This document shows positions 9,053 through 18,604 of a stretch of DNA of 64,000 bases, piece by piece. The position numbers and the translations under genes are program-made. Under the pieces are notes generated by a model that was not told the origin of the DNA, ran no database searches, and saw only the letters and a program-made list of their open reading frames with translations. The first letter of the stretch is position 1. The number at the start of each line of letters is the position of its first letter. Where the stretch lies: contig NZ_ML660160.1 of the NCBI RefSeq assembly GCF_007004725.1, forward strand, positions 434,001 to 498,000, in the 5' to 3' direction. This DNA comes from Aliikangiella coralliicola. GTDB taxonomy: Bacteria > Pseudomonadota > Gammaproteobacteria > Enterobacterales > Kangiellaceae.

Positions 9053-9628
9053 TTAGTAATAAGGATTTTCACCCAGCTGATGTTCAGTGACGTCTTTTAC
9101 ACCTTTAACTTCAGGGACTTTTTCCACTAAGGTTTTTTCGATACCGTCTTTCAAAGTTACGTCTGCCATACCACAACCCTGACATCCACCACCAAATTGC
9201 AATACAGCGGTACCTTCTTCGGTAAATTCGGCTAATGCTACCTGTCCACCATGACTGGCGAGTTGAGGGTTTATTTCAGCTTCAATTATGTAGCGAATTC
9301 GGTCTATGGCCGGCGCGTCATCAGCAACTTTGCGTGCTTTGGCATTTGGTGCTCTAAGGGTTAACTGGCCGCCCATATCATCGGTTTGGAAGTCAATTTC
9401 GGCTTCTTCAAGGTATGGAACGCTTTCTTCGTCAACATAAGCATCGAAAAGTCCAAACTCAAGTTTGATATCATCTTTTTCGACGGCGTCATTCGGGCAA
9501 TAAGACACGCCGCATTCAGCGTGAGGGGTCCCAGGATTAACAACGAAAACGCGAATTCCAGTGCCTTCCTCTTGCGAAGAAAGTAATTTGGAGAAATGTT
9601 CCTGGGCAGTATCTGTAATATTAATCAT
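9053..9628 (-). CDS. nfuA: Fe/S biogenesis protein NfuA
   Basis: A 191-aa Fe-S carrier. An N-terminal A-type-like domain (about 1-95, without the full cysteine set) is joined to a C-terminal Nfu domain whose CxxC is C149-QG-C152 in [10 protein letters not shown]. Length and cysteine positions match E. coli NfuA as I remember it. The dimer carries a [4Fe-4S] cluster for delivery to target enzymes, especially under oxidative stress or iron limitation. An IscR-type dyad lies 56 bases upstream of the start. Confidence 0.96.
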   Translation of the reverse strand: MINITDTAQEHFSKLLSSQEEGTGIRVFVVNPGTPHAECGVSYCPNDAVEKDDIKLEFGLFDAYVDEESVPYLEEAEIDFQTDDMGGQLTLRAPNAKARKVADDAPAIDRIRYIIEAEINPQLASHGGQVALAEFTEEGTAVLQFGGGCQGCGMADVTLKDGIEKTLVEKVPEVKGVKDVTEHQLGENPYY

Positions 9629-9993
9629 TCTAACAAGCTAAATAGAACTAAAGTGATCCTATTTTATCAGATAGCTGGGAAGAATATCCCATGTATTTTA
9701 TAGGGATATAATAAAAAACTGATTAATTGATTGTAAATAGCTATGAAAAGTGGATTTTAACTTCGCCAAATGATCTGCGTATATCGATTGGTGAACAGGC
9801 AGCGAAAATTAATTTTTATTTTATCGTAACAATATCTGTATATTCGTTGATCTGAAACGTCAATTTACCTATTCTCGGTTGTTGTCAGCGTGTTCATAAA
9901 CATTGAACTTAAATTGCTCAAGTAAATCAAATGAACGACTCTGCGCTTCGAATGGATGAGTTTAATTACGACTATAAAGTGAATAAAACAAGA
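9629..9993. other. Divergent intergenic region nfuA / M14 protease
   Basis: A 365-base gap holding the nfuA control region (dyad at 9684-9709) and an AT-rich stretch that must contain the protease promoter. Part of it (9931-9993) can be read in frame with the protease, but no good ribosome site supports that longer start. Confidence 0.5.
9684..9709. promoter_or_regulatory. Candidate IscR type-2 site upstream of nfuA
   Basis: A 26-bp dyad with arms ATATCCC and GGGATAT. It fits the IscR type-2 pattern WWWWCCxYA-N7-TRxGGWWWW with two departures (one base of the left AT-rich flank and the A of the left YA). nfuA is reported to be IscR-controlled in E. coli, so the position makes biological sense. 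Confidence 0.5.
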
Positions 9994-12654
9994 ATGATTA
10001 AAAAAATAACGATAGTAACAGGTTTATTAGTAGGTTTTTGGTCTAGCTTATCGAGTATGGCGGTTGAGCTTGAGTATTACCTTCCTGACGCGAAACAATA
10101 TAACTCGGAAATTCCTACACCTGAGAGCGTATTAGGCTACCAGGTTGGGGAGTGGCATGTGCGTCCTGAGCAAATTGATCGCTATTTCCACCAACTGGCA
10201 GACCAGTCTTCAAGAGTCAAAATTGAAACGATTGGCTACACCCACGAAAAGAGGCCGCTGATTCTTGCCTATATTTCTTCTCCCGAAAATATTGCGCGGC
10301 TGGAAGATATTCGACAAGCTCATTTGGCAAGACTGTCAAATAAATCAGGAAATAAAAAAACGCCGTCTGAAAATGTGCCAGTCGTTACCTGGATGGGTTA
10401 TAGCGTGCATGGCAATGAGGCTAGTGGCAGTAATGCTTCGTTGTTGCTGGCTTATCACCTGGCTGCAGCCAATGATCAACAAACGCTGGATCAGCTGAAA
10501 AATCAGGTCATTATCATTGACCCGATGCTCAATCCTGACGGATTGGCGCGGTTTGCCCATTGGGTCAATATGTATAAAAGTCAGATCCCCAATGCCGATC
10601 CAAAAACCATGGAGCACAATGAAGTCTGGCCTCGGGGGAGAACCAACCACTATTGGTTTGATTTAAACCGTGATTGGCTGCTGCTGCAACATCCTGAATC
10701 TCGCGCAAGAGTCAGCAAGTTTCACCAGTGGCGACCCCATATCCTGACGGATTTCCATGAAATGGGAACCAATAGCTCATACTTTTTCCAGCCAGGTGTT
10801 CATTCTCGTCAAAATCCATTAACGCCGGAAGAAAACTTTAAGATGACCGCGACCATTGCGGAGTATCATGCCAAGGCTCTAGATGGAATCGGCAGCCTTT
10901 ATTACACCAAAGAAAATTTTGACGATTTTTATTATGGCAAGGGTTCCACTTATCCAGATGTTCACGGTTCTGTCGGCATTTTGTTTGAGCAGGCCAGTGC
11001 TAGAGGTCATGCACAAGATTCAGTTTACGGTACGGTAGGGTTTCCCTTTGCCGTTAAAAATCACCTGACTACATCATTTTCGACACTTGAGGCGGCTCAG
11101 CAAAATAGAGATAAGTTGAAGTCGATGAGTGCGAACTTTGTTGCTGAATCAGCGAAAATGGCTAAGGCTGATCGCCAACGTGCCGTGGTATTTGAGTCTG
11201 CTGATCGTTATCGATTGAATGAGCTAAAGCGAATATTGAACGGTCACAAGATTCTCCACTATCCTCTGGCTAAAGATTTAAAGATTGATGGCCAGGTTTT
11301 TCACAAGAATTCGGCCACAATTATTCCGTTGCAGCAGGCACAATATCGGCTAATTAAGTCGATTTTTGAGTCGAGAAAGACCTTTGAAGATAAAGTCTTT
11401 TATGATGTTTCTGCATGGAATATGGGCGCGGCATTTGATTTGAATTATTCATTTGTGAGCCGGTCAGATTTTGCTCGCTCGTTGCTGGGAAAAAACAATT
11501 CTGATGCAACTAAGCGACAAATAAAGCTAACTTCTGCAGAAGATAAACGAGTTCTCGGTCTTGCCTTTGATTGGAATAACTTTAATGTAGTCAACCTGTT
11601 AGGTGAGTTACAGAGGCTTGGACTGGTGGTTCAGGGGGTAACCAAACCCACGCAGATCAAAACCACTCAAGGTGATCGCTCTTTATCTCTTGGGAGCGTT
11701 GTTTTGATGTTAAATAACCAAAAGCTTACTCGTCGTCAAATATTGGCGCATTTGGCACCTAAACTGAAGCAATTGGATATTCAACCCATCGAAATAATGA
11801 GTGGTTTAGCCATATCTGGTGTGGATATGGGCAGTCCGAGTGTGCCAGTTTTAAAAACGATAAATCCGCTGTTAATTGTTGGCGAAGGGGTCTCCAGTTA
11901 TGATGCGGGTGAAGTTTGGCATTTACTTGATCAAAGAATTTCACAGCCAGTCACTATGATGACTCAAACCCAGTTTAAAAAGCTACCTCACATTAATTAC
12001 AGCCACCTGATTTTGGTATCTGGCCAATATCAGTTTGATGATGACACTGTCGCAAAAATTGAAAGTTGGGTTAACCAGGGAGGCATAATCGTTGCGCACA
12101 GCAGTGGCGCCAAATGGTTGCTTTCGCAGGGGTGGACTTCAAGTGAAATTAAGCAATTCGACAAACCCGTTGATACAACCGCTGCATACCAGGATAAAAG
12201 CCAGGTAGATGCTGAACATGTTATTGGTGGGGCCATAACTCACGCAAAGATTGACTCAGGACATCCACTCGCTTTCGGTTTGGACAATCAAGATTTAGCA
12301 ATTTTTAAACGCGGCCGAAGAGTGTTTACAGAGCCACGAGAGGCATTCGTCAGTGTCGCGCGCTTTACTGATAAACCCCATGCTGCCGGGTACCTATCTG
12401 AAGCTAATAGCAACCATATTGCCGGTGGCACGAGTGTGTTAATTCAAGGTAAAGGAAGCGGTCGATTAATTGCGTTTTCTGACAATCCGTTATTCCGTGG
12501 ATTTTGGCTTGGAACCAGCCGTGTATTTCTGAACGCTCTTTATTATGGCCAAGCTATTAGCGCGCCAGGAAAATCGAAGGAAAAAGATGAAAATAATCAA
12601 AAGCCTGGCACTGGCAAAGCCGAAAAGAAGCAGTCAGAGAAAAAGAAAAGATGA
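9994..12654 (+). CDS. Secreted M14-family zinc carboxypeptidase-like protein
   Basis: An 886-aa exported peptidase. The ATG at 9994 was chosen because MIKKITIVTGLLVGFW begins a normal signal peptide; upstream in-frame ATGs (9931, 9952) would put a charged 21-residue extension before it. Zinc ligands are H139 and E142 (VHGNEASG) and H255 (DFHEMG). ILFEQASARG probably carries the catalytic glutamate. The C-terminal half contains a ThuA/GATase-like segment (about 600-850; LILVSGQYQFDDD, GGIIVAHSSG). A lysine-rich tail ends the protein. This M14 plus C-terminal-domain layout is common in marine gammaproteobacteria. The product overlaps the next gene by 4 bases. Confidence 0.85.
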   Translation: MIKKITIVTGLLVGFWSSLSSMAVELEYYLPDAKQYNSEIPTPESVLGYQVGEWHVRPEQIDRYFHQLADQSSRVKIETIGYTHEKRPLILAYISSPENIARLEDIRQAHLARLSNKSGNKKTPSENVPVVTWMGYSVHGNEASGSNASLLLAYHLAAANDQQTLDQLKNQVIIIDPMLNPDGLARFAHWVNMYKSQIPNADPKTMEHNEVWPRGRTNHYWFDLNRDWLLLQHPESRARVSKFHQWRPHILTDFHEMGTNSSYFFQPGVHSRQNPLTPEENFKMTATIAEYHAKALDGIGSLYYTKENFDDFYYGKGSTYPDVHGSVGILFEQASARGHAQDSVYGTVGFPFAVKNHLTTSFSTLEAAQQNRDKLKSMSANFVAESAKMAKADRQRAVVFESADRYRLNELKRILNGHKILHYPLAKDLKIDGQVFHKNSATIIPLQQAQYRLIKSIFESRKTFEDKVFYDVSAWNMGAAFDLNYSFVSRSDFARSLLGKNNSDATKRQIKLTSAEDKRVLGLAFDWNNFNVVNLLGELQRLGLVVQGVTKPTQIKTTQGDRSLSLGSVVLMLNNQKLTRRQILAHLAPKLKQLDIQPIEIMSGLAISGVDMGSPSVPVLKTINPLLIVGEGVSSYDAGEVWHLLDQRISQPVTMMTQTQFKKLPHINYSHLILVSGQYQFDDDTVAKIESWVNQGGIIVAHSSGAKWLLSQGWTSSEIKQFDKPVDTTAAYQDKSQVDAEHVIGGAITHAKIDSGHPLAFGLDNQDLAIFKRGRRVFTEPREAFVSVARFTDKPHAAGYLSEANSNHIAGGTSVLIQGKGSGRLIAFSDNPLFRGFWLGTSRVFLNALYYGQAISAPGKSKEKDENNQKPGTGKAEKKQSEKKKR

Positions 12655-13223
12655 AGTATGAAGTCGATCAGGTTTTGCCGATTCCAACGCTTTCTGGAGA
12701 AAACATTTGCTTAAGACCTTGCCGGCATGATGATTTAGAGGCCATAAAAGCTTATCGGCAAGACCCTGAAAATTGCCGCTTTATCCGCCCCCCTGAGTCA
12801 GACCAGCGGATCAAAGAAATTGTTAACCATCAATCCAGTCACTGGCAGCTCTCGGTTGGCTACTGGAATGTATTAATGATTTGTCAGGCAGACAAGGTTG
12901 CAGGCCATGTTGCTTTTAGAATTGAAAATTGGGAGAACTGGCGCGGAGAACTTGGTTATCGTTTGAACCAGAAGTTTTCAGGTCAGGGATTATGTACTGC
13001 GGCAGTAAGGATAGTAGTTAACTATTTGTTCAGTGAATTCAATTTACATAAATTAATTGCCTGTTGTGATCCGAGAAATGTCGCTTCTTACAGAGTCATG
13101 GAAAAACTCGGCATGAAGCGAGAGGGTCATTTTACTCAGCATTTTTTGAATGATGGTGAATGGACGGACCAGTACCAATATGGATTGTTGCATAGTGAAT
13201 GGGAGAGCAAAAACCGATTATGA
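12651..13223 (+). CDS. RimJ/RimL-type GNAT N-acetyltransferase
   Basis: A 190-aa acetyl-CoA-dependent acetyltransferase of the GNAT fold. ICLRPCRHDDLEAIKAYRQD is the usual start of this group. ELGYRLNQKFSGQGLCTAA carries the acetyl-CoA pyrophosphate loop, and PRNVASYRVMEKLGMKREG is the conserved C-terminal signature. It acts in the cytoplasm on a protein N-terminus or small amine; the substrate is unknown. Its ATG overlaps the stop of the M14 gene (ATGA), so the two are translationally coupled despite different compartments. Confidence 0.85.
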   Translation: MKYEVDQVLPIPTLSGENICLRPCRHDDLEAIKAYRQDPENCRFIRPPESDQRIKEIVNHQSSHWQLSVGYWNVLMICQADKVAGHVAFRIENWENWRGELGYRLNQKFSGQGLCTAAVRIVVNYLFSEFNLHKLIACCDPRNVASYRVMEKLGMKREGHFTQHFLNDGEWTDQYQYGLLHSEWESKNRL

Positions 13224-13471
13224 TCGGCGTAAAAGCAATCATTGTTGGTTAAGGGATTGTTATTCGTGGCTTAAACTTAATATTAATTCAAATAAGTTTT
13301 GCTAGTTGCTTGATTTTCAAGGCGTAACAATTTTATATTGTGTTACTACTGCGGGTTGAACGCGCGAGAGAAAAATAACAGACCCTAATGAAGATGCTAA
13401 GCTTTTAGCTTGAATAATTAGTTGAATCACGAAAATCTGTACTCGCTAGCTCAAATTATAAGGAACAAATC

Positions 13472-15877
13472 ATGAAAAAAGTGCTGATCACCTTATGTGG
13501 TGTATTCTTTTGGTCAGTTCTAAGCGTTGGGGCAAAAACATTATCAGAATTACAACAGCTTTATAATGTCGATAAAGGTTTTGTAGGGGTCATTCACGAT
13601 AAAAAAGAAGACAAAATTTATCTGAAAATTGACAACCTGGATAGAGAATTTATCTATCAGACTAGCTTACCCTCTGGGCTGGGCTCAAACGATATTGGTC
13701 TTGATCGTGGTCAGTTAAGCAACACTCGTTTGGCGGTATTTGAAAAGAGAGGCAATAAAGTCTTTTTAAAACAAATCCCGACTGATTTCCGCGCCATCAC
13801 TAAAAATCGACAGGAAGCCAAAGCACTAGAAGAGGCGTTCGCTTCATCCGTTTTGTGGGGCTTCCCAGTGGTGGATAGTAGCAAAAATTGGGTTTTGGTC
13901 GATGCCACTGATTTCATGTTGCAGGACATTCACGGTGTTGGTCGAAGATTGGAGCAGAGAAAACAAGGTAGTGGGTATCGGGTTGATAAATCTCGCTCTT
14001 CCTTCTACATGCCTCGTACAACCAGTTTCCCTGATAATACGGAACTTGAAGCTATTATTACTCTCACCGGAAACAAGCCCGGTAACTATTTGCGACAAAC
14101 AGCACCTGATGCTCACGCGATTACCTTAAAAATGCACCATAGTTTTGTTCGCTTGCCGAAAAAGGGATATAAGCCGAGACAATACCTGCCGAAAAGCGGC
14201 TACTGGACTGTGGAATACCAGGATTACGCTTCACCAATTAACTCAGACTTAACCAAACGGTATATTGGCCGCCATCGGTTAGAGAAGAAAAATCCTGATG
14301 CTGAAATGAGCGAAGCGGTTAAGCCGATTATTTATTACCTGGATCCTGGCGTACCAGAGCCGGTTAAATCTGCGTTAATTGATGGCGCCATGTGGTGGAA
14401 TGAAGCTTTTGAAGCAATTGGCTACAAAAATGCGTATCAGGTAAAAATGCTACCGGCAACGGCTGATCCTATGGACGTGCGCTACAACGTCATTCAGTGG
14501 GTGCACCGCTCAACACGAGGTTGGTCTTATGGCGCATCGGTCACAGATCCTAGAACCGGAGAAATTATTAAAGGTCACGTCACGCTGGGGTCATTGAGAG
14601 TTCGTCAGGATTACCTGATTGCGCAAGCGTTAATGGCGCCATTTACTCAAAATGAAGATGATAAAGCGCTAATGGATTTAGCGTTAGCGAGGATTAGACA
14701 ATTGTCGGCCCATGAAGTTGGACACACCTTAGGACTTAACCATAATTTTGCAGCAAGCACTTATGGTCGAGAATCTGTTATGGATTACCCACACCCACAG
14801 TTCCAATTACAGGGAAATAAAATTTCTGCGCCCAACGCATATGGCGTCGGCCTTGGAAAGTGGGATATGGCCGCCATTGCATATGGTTATCAAGAATTTA
14901 AAGACGACAAAGAAGGTGCCTGGTTAAAGCAACTTATTGCACAAAATGACTCAAAAGGCTTGTTGTACATTTCTGACCCTGACGCCAGAAGTCCAGGCAG
15001 CCCGCATGCTAAAGCAAGCCTTTGGGATAACGGTCGAGATGCGGTGATTGAGTTTGAGGCGATGAAGAAAATCCGTGAAGTGGCATTGAAAAATTTTGGT
15101 AGTCGCAATCTGAAACGTGACAGGCCCTGGTCTGATCTGGAAGAGCTTTTGGTACCGGTTTATTATTTCCATCGCTATCAGATTGCCGCGGTTGCTAAAT
15201 GGCTAGGCGGACTAGAGTACGAATATTCGATTAAACGCAATAGCCAACCAGCAAAAGTACGGGTTGTCTCCGGCGAAAAACAAGCTCAGGCGTTGAAATC
15301 GATGTTATCTTCACTTGAACCCCAGTTTTTAAAGCTTTCGCCAGAATTGTCTTCTAAATTGCCGCCTAAAGCTGCCGAATATTATCGTTCACGCGAGAGT
15401 ATTCATGGCAACACTGGTGTTGCTTTTGATCAGTTGGCTTTAGCCAGTGCGTCGGCTCAGCACACGTTAGGTCTCATTTTTAACCCACAGCGACTTGCCA
15501 GGTTAATTGAGCAAAGTGCAAATGATCCAACAATTCCATCGATTGACTCGATAGCAACAGATATCCATCAAGCGATTATTGAGCAGAATTATGACGGAAT
15601 TGAAGCGAGTATCCACCAATCTGTCGTTGATTTGATTTATTCTAATTATTTAAATCTTTTACACAGCGATAAAGTTTCACAACAAGTTAAAATGCAAATT
15701 CTTGGTGTGTTGATGAAAGAAAAAGATTATTTACTAAGGAAGTTAACAGCGGTGAGAAAGACATCGAGTTATTATGGGTTTTATGCTTATCAGTCAAAAC
15801 GATTAGAAAATCTTTCAGTTGACGGTACCGGTAAGTTGATTGTGTTACCCAAAATGCCTCCTGGCTCGCCGATTTAA
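13472..15877 (+). CDS. Secreted zinc-dependent metalloprotease (metzincin, DUF5117/DUF4953 type)
   Basis: An 801-aa exported protein. The signal peptide is MKKVLITLCGVFFWSVLSVGA. The zinc site is HEVGHTLGLNH (H414, H418, H424), and SVMDYPHP follows as the Met-turn, so it is a metzincin. The N-terminal part (about 25-300) has the DUF5117/5118 look (FIYQTSLPSGLGSNDIGLDR). The C-terminal part after about residue 480 is helical and fits the extended domain of this family. The start is supported by AAGGAACAAATC-ATG spacing. It is monocistronic with a strong terminator. Confidence 0.85.
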   Translation: MKKVLITLCGVFFWSVLSVGAKTLSELQQLYNVDKGFVGVIHDKKEDKIYLKIDNLDREFIYQTSLPSGLGSNDIGLDRGQLSNTRLAVFEKRGNKVFLKQIPTDFRAITKNRQEAKALEEAFASSVLWGFPVVDSSKNWVLVDATDFMLQDIHGVGRRLEQRKQGSGYRVDKSRSSFYMPRTTSFPDNTELEAIITLTGNKPGNYLRQTAPDAHAITLKMHHSFVRLPKKGYKPRQYLPKSGYWTVEYQDYASPINSDLTKRYIGRHRLEKKNPDAEMSEAVKPIIYYLDPGVPEPVKSALIDGAMWWNEAFEAIGYKNAYQVKMLPATADPMDVRYNVIQWVHRSTRGWSYGASVTDPRTGEIIKGHVTLGSLRVRQDYLIAQALMAPFTQNEDDKALMDLALARIRQLSAHEVGHTLGLNHNFAASTYGRESVMDYPHPQFQLQGNKISAPNAYGVGLGKWDMAAIAYGYQEFKDDKEGAWLKQLIAQNDSKGLLYISDPDARSPGSPHAKASLWDNGRDAVIEFEAMKKIREVALKNFGSRNLKRDRPWSDLEELLVPVYYFHRYQIAAVAKWLGGLEYEYSIKRNSQPAKVRVVSGEKQAQALKSMLSSLEPQFLKLSPELSSKLPPKAAEYYRSRESIHGNTGVAFDQLALASASAQHTLGLIFNPQRLARLIEQSANDPTIPSIDSIATDIHQAIIEQNYDGIEASIHQSVVDLIYSNYLNLLHSDKVSQQVKMQILGVLMKEKDYLLRKLTAVRKTSSYYGFYAYQSKRLENLSVDGTGKLIVLPKMPPGSPI

Positions 15878-15926
15878 AAGCGAGACTAGAGCTTTACATT
15901 TGGTTTATCACTAGTTTCTTTGCATT

Positions 15927-15953
15927 AAAGGGCCAACTTGCTGGCCCTTTTTT
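15927..15953 (+). terminator. Intrinsic terminator of the metzincin gene
   Basis: AAAGGGCCA-ACTTGC-TGGCCCTTT is a perfect 9-bp stem running into six T, 50 bases after the stop codon. Confidence 0.9.
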
Positions 15954-16085
15954 GTGTTTAATCTCAGGTTATTTAATTTTATCTCTGGTTCAACTTAGCG
16001 AGTCACGCCTTTATGAGAATATCTGAAACCAGAGGTGTCATTTTAATTCAGTCGTTGTATAAAAATAACTTTTCAGGGAGTACAA

Positions 16086-16397
16086 ATGAAATTATTAACT
16101 AGCGCTTTATTCATACTAATGTTTACCGGTAACCTGTCCGCAACCAATTTTGATTATCAGTCAATTGCCAAGCGTTACAAGGGGACGTCTTTAGTTGCTG
16201 ACAAATTTAAGAATGCCAAAATGCAAGGAGAATGTCTGGTTGGTCTAAAACAATTAAACTTTCGAAAAAAGGATGATTTTGATCCAATTGCAGAGTGGTC
16301 TACCTATCGTTCAAATTCCTTATTAGAGCAATATTCCCCATGTGAAGTTTTAGTCATGATGGAAACGGCACAGGTTGAATTAAGGAAAAATAAATAG
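16086..16397 (+). CDS. Small secreted hypothetical protein (103 aa)
   Basis: MKLLTSALFILMFTGNLSA is a signal peptide, and the start has a clear CAGGGAG ribosome site. The mature part (about 84 residues) has two cysteines, in GECLVG and SPCEVL, that could form one disulfide, and helical charged stretches. No family was recognised. The gene is single, convergent with the BtuF-like gene 33 bases away. Confidence 0.6.
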   Translation: MKLLTSALFILMFTGNLSATNFDYQSIAKRYKGTSLVADKFKNAKMQGECLVGLKQLNFRKKDDFDPIAEWSTYRSNSLLEQYSPCEVLVMMETAQVELRKNK

Positions 16398-16430
16398 TTC
16401 TTGTGTTATTTGAAAATAGACCAATAAAAA

Positions 16431-17195
16431 TTAGTAGTCCTCTATTTTAAGGCTGAGAGGGCTTACTAAAGATTCTAAAAAATTTAAACTCCTGATCCCA
16501 TACCAGGAGTACTTTTCTCCATCGATCAGACCACAGCTAAACCCGAGATCGAGCATTTCAGTTTTGTATCGTTCAAATGGGTAAGGCTCACTAGAAAAAA
16601 GCAGCACGACATTTTCCCTGGAGTAATGCTCAATGTTAACTTGTGGATACTTTTCAGGCTGCTTAACTTTAGCTTGTTGTAATCCACAAAAATCGAGCAC
16701 TGATTGAATAAAAGTATTTTCGCCGATTGCCATCCAGGGATCTTGCCAGATTAAGTATTCAACGCTTGTTTGACTGGTAGGTTCCTTCCACCATTCAATC
16801 ACACCGGGTAGATCTTTTAATGAAGGTAACTGATAGCTGGTTGTGCTCACTTTACGCCAGCGATTGGCTATTTGTTCTAATTTCGCATTGCTGATCTTTT
16901 TCGCCAAACGGGTGAGTTCAACGGCCACGTCGTTGATACTGGTGATATGGAGTGCAATATAGTCATATGGGCAAGAAGTGGCCATTTCCAGCGTATTTTC
17001 TTCTTTGTCGAGGATAACCAAATCTGGTTCTAAGTGCGCAACTTTTTGCCAATTGATGTCTTTGGTGCCGCCAACTTTAGGAATCGAGTCAAGGGAATCT
17101 GCTGGATGAATACAAAAGCGTGAGCGACCAACAATATCCGCTTCACAGGCTATCAGAGTCTCGGTAATCGATGGTACCAGGCAAATGATTTTCAT
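16431..17195 (-). CDS. Cobalamin/Fe-siderophore-binding-like protein without signal peptide
   Basis: A 254-aa protein of the helical-backbone metal-receptor fold used by BtuF. The first strand ICLVPSITETLIACE matches the start of mature BtuF-type proteins. HLEPDLVILDKEEN and the FIQSVLDFCGLQ segment recur in the family. The chain begins directly with MKIICLVPS, so there is no signal peptide and it should stay in the cytoplasm. A second BtuF-like protein with a proper signal peptide is at 26869. Its place beside the adenosyltransferase genes suggests corrinoid handling, but this is inference. Confidence 0.75.
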   Translation of the reverse strand: MKIICLVPSITETLIACEADIVGRSRFCIHPADSLDSIPKVGGTKDINWQKVAHLEPDLVILDKEENTLEMATSCPYDYIALHITSINDVAVELTRLAKKISNAKLEQIANRWRKVSTTSYQLPSLKDLPGVIEWWKEPTSQTSVEYLIWQDPWMAIGENTFIQSVLDFCGLQQAKVKQPEKYPQVNIEHYSRENVVLLFSSEPYPFERYKTEMLDLGFSCGLIDGEKYSWYGIRSLNFLESLVSPLSLKIEDY

Positions 17196-17628
17196 TAGTT
17201 ATTCGTGCCAATCTTGAATTTTTATTGAAAAGATAATGAAGTCAGTAAACTATGTAAATATTTCACAATTTTTCGTGTTTTTATAGCAAATTGAGAAGTC
17301 TAAACCGTTTCTATTTTAAAACATCTTCTATAGAATACGCGCGCTTTAGTCGAGTGTATGGTTAAAAAATAATCTACTCTGTTCGACTAACCAGTAACCG
17401 GAAAATTTATCTAACGGCAATTGCGGTCAAAATGTTAGAGTTAGTTGATTTTCAACAAGTTAAAAGTAAATTGACGCGTTATTATAGGACTGATCTTATC
17501 ACTGTAATTGGTAATATCGAAGCAGGTAATCTTCGGCGCTTTATTGCTCTCAACGCTTTGTATTATCAGTAGCTTAATGATGGGCTTGTACTAGTTAATA
17601 CAAACACTGACTAACACTGGAATTGAAT
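17196..17628. other. Divergent spacer upstream of the PduO-type adenosyltransferase
   Basis: A 433-base gap. It contains a possible 46-codon reading frame (17432-17572), listed separately. No cobalamin riboswitch or clear sigma-70 promoter could be read here. Confidence 0.4.
17432..17572 (+). CDS. Possible 46-aa small ORF
   Basis: ATG at 17432 opens a frame beginning MLELVDFQQVKSKL, with a balanced residue content, and closes at TAG 56 bases before the adenosyltransferase start. There is no clear ribosome site, and no family was recognised. It may be a chance frame or a leader peptide of the downstream genes. Confidence 0.2.
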   Translation: MLELVDFQQVKSKLTRYYRTDLITVIGNIEAGNLRRFIALNALYYQ

Positions 17629-18204
17629 ATGGGAAATCGACTCTCAAAACTCGCGACGAAAACGGGCGACGATGGAACCACCGGAATAGGTGGGAATCAA
17701 CGCCTGGATAAAGACTCGGCACGTATTGAAGCAATTGGTACTGTCGATGAGTTGAATGCGGCAATCGGCATGACCTTGTCTCAACCGGTTGAAAGCGACA
17801 TCGCATCTACCTTAGGCGAAGTACAGCACCGGTTGTTTGATTTGGGGGGAGAGCTGGCGATGCCAGGTTATACGCTGGTTAAAGAAGAACATGTTGTGCA
17901 GCTGGATGACTCACTTGAAACCTTCAATCAGCAGTTACCGCCTCTTAAAGAATTTGTATTACCGAAGGGGGATTTGGCGACAACAAGCTGTCATTTAGCG
18001 CGCACCATTTGCCGTCGTGCAGAACGACGGATTGTTACGCTGGCGCGGACCGACGAGATTAATGACAATGCGCGCATTTATCTTAACCGCTTATCGGATC
18101 TTCTGTTTGTGTTTTGTCGAATTCTTGCTCGTGTCGATAATGCCGGCGAGGAAATGTGGCAATCTAAACGGATCAGGGCAAATGACACACCTGAGGAAAA
18201 GTGA
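17629..18204 (+). CDS. PduO-type cob(I)alamin adenosyltransferase
   Basis: A 191-aa enzyme that transfers adenosyl from ATP to cob(I)alamin. It has the N-terminal TKTGDDGTTGIGG ATP loop, the GTVDELNAAIG helix, the CRRAERR motif, and the C-terminal NRLSDLLFVFCR segment that packs over the corrin. ATG at 17629 is taken as the start; an in-frame TTG lies two codons upstream. The following SpoIIAA-like gene overlaps its end by 23 bases. A second, unrelated adenosyltransferase (BtuR type) is at 26279. Confidence 0.93.
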   Translation: MGNRLSKLATKTGDDGTTGIGGNQRLDKDSARIEAIGTVDELNAAIGMTLSQPVESDIASTLGEVQHRLFDLGGELAMPGYTLVKEEHVVQLDDSLETFNQQLPPLKEFVLPKGDLATTSCHLARTICRRAERRIVTLARTDEINDNARIYLNRLSDLLFVFCRILARVDNAGEEMWQSKRIRANDTPEEK

Positions 18205-18604
18205 GGCGTTGGCCAATACAGCAGAAAAGTACTTTGTTGAAATTGACTCGACAAATTCGCTGGCGCACCTTGTGTATTTCGGTAGCATCACGCTTAAAGA
18301 CGTTGTCGGTAGTTTTTCTGCACTAATCAGACACCCCGATTTTGTTCACAATATGGACGCCTGCTACGATTTGTCGCAAGCAATTGTCGAAATCGACCTG
18401 AATGAAACTGAAATTTTTTCGCATTTTGTCGAAGGGCTTCGCGATCGTCGCGGAGCCAATTATAGAATCGCTTTTATCTGTGGTGACGAGATGACGAAAA
18501 TGTTGGTAGATTTCTATCGATTATTTCTGGCTCGAACTGATATCGAATTATTTAACACAGATACCAAGTCTTCAGCAATGGATTGGCTTTGCGAGCCAGC
18601 TTGA
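18182..18604 (+). CDS. SpoIIAA-like (STAS-fold) protein, first of a paralogous pair
   Basis: About 140 aa. The ATG at 18182 follows CAGGG and lies inside the end of the adenosyltransferase gene, so translation is probably coupled; an in-frame TTG at 18209 is an alternative. The pattern GSITLKDVVGSFSALIRHPD, then ACYDLSQ, resembles SpoIIAA-like proteins, which are small alpha/beta domains in bacterial cytoplasm. It aligns with the gene at 18875 over most of its length: HPxF, N..ACYD, E-I-E-x-H, FV..L..RG.NY and a final WL are shared. The function is unknown. The coupling ties it to corrinoid adenosylation. Confidence 0.65.
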   Translation: MTHLRKSEALANTAEKYFVEIDSTNSLAHLVYFGSITLKDVVGSFSALIRHPDFVHNMDACYDLSQAIVEIDLNETEIFSHFVEGLRDRRGANYRIAFICGDEMTKMLVDFYRLFLARTDIELFNTDTKSSAMDWLCEPA

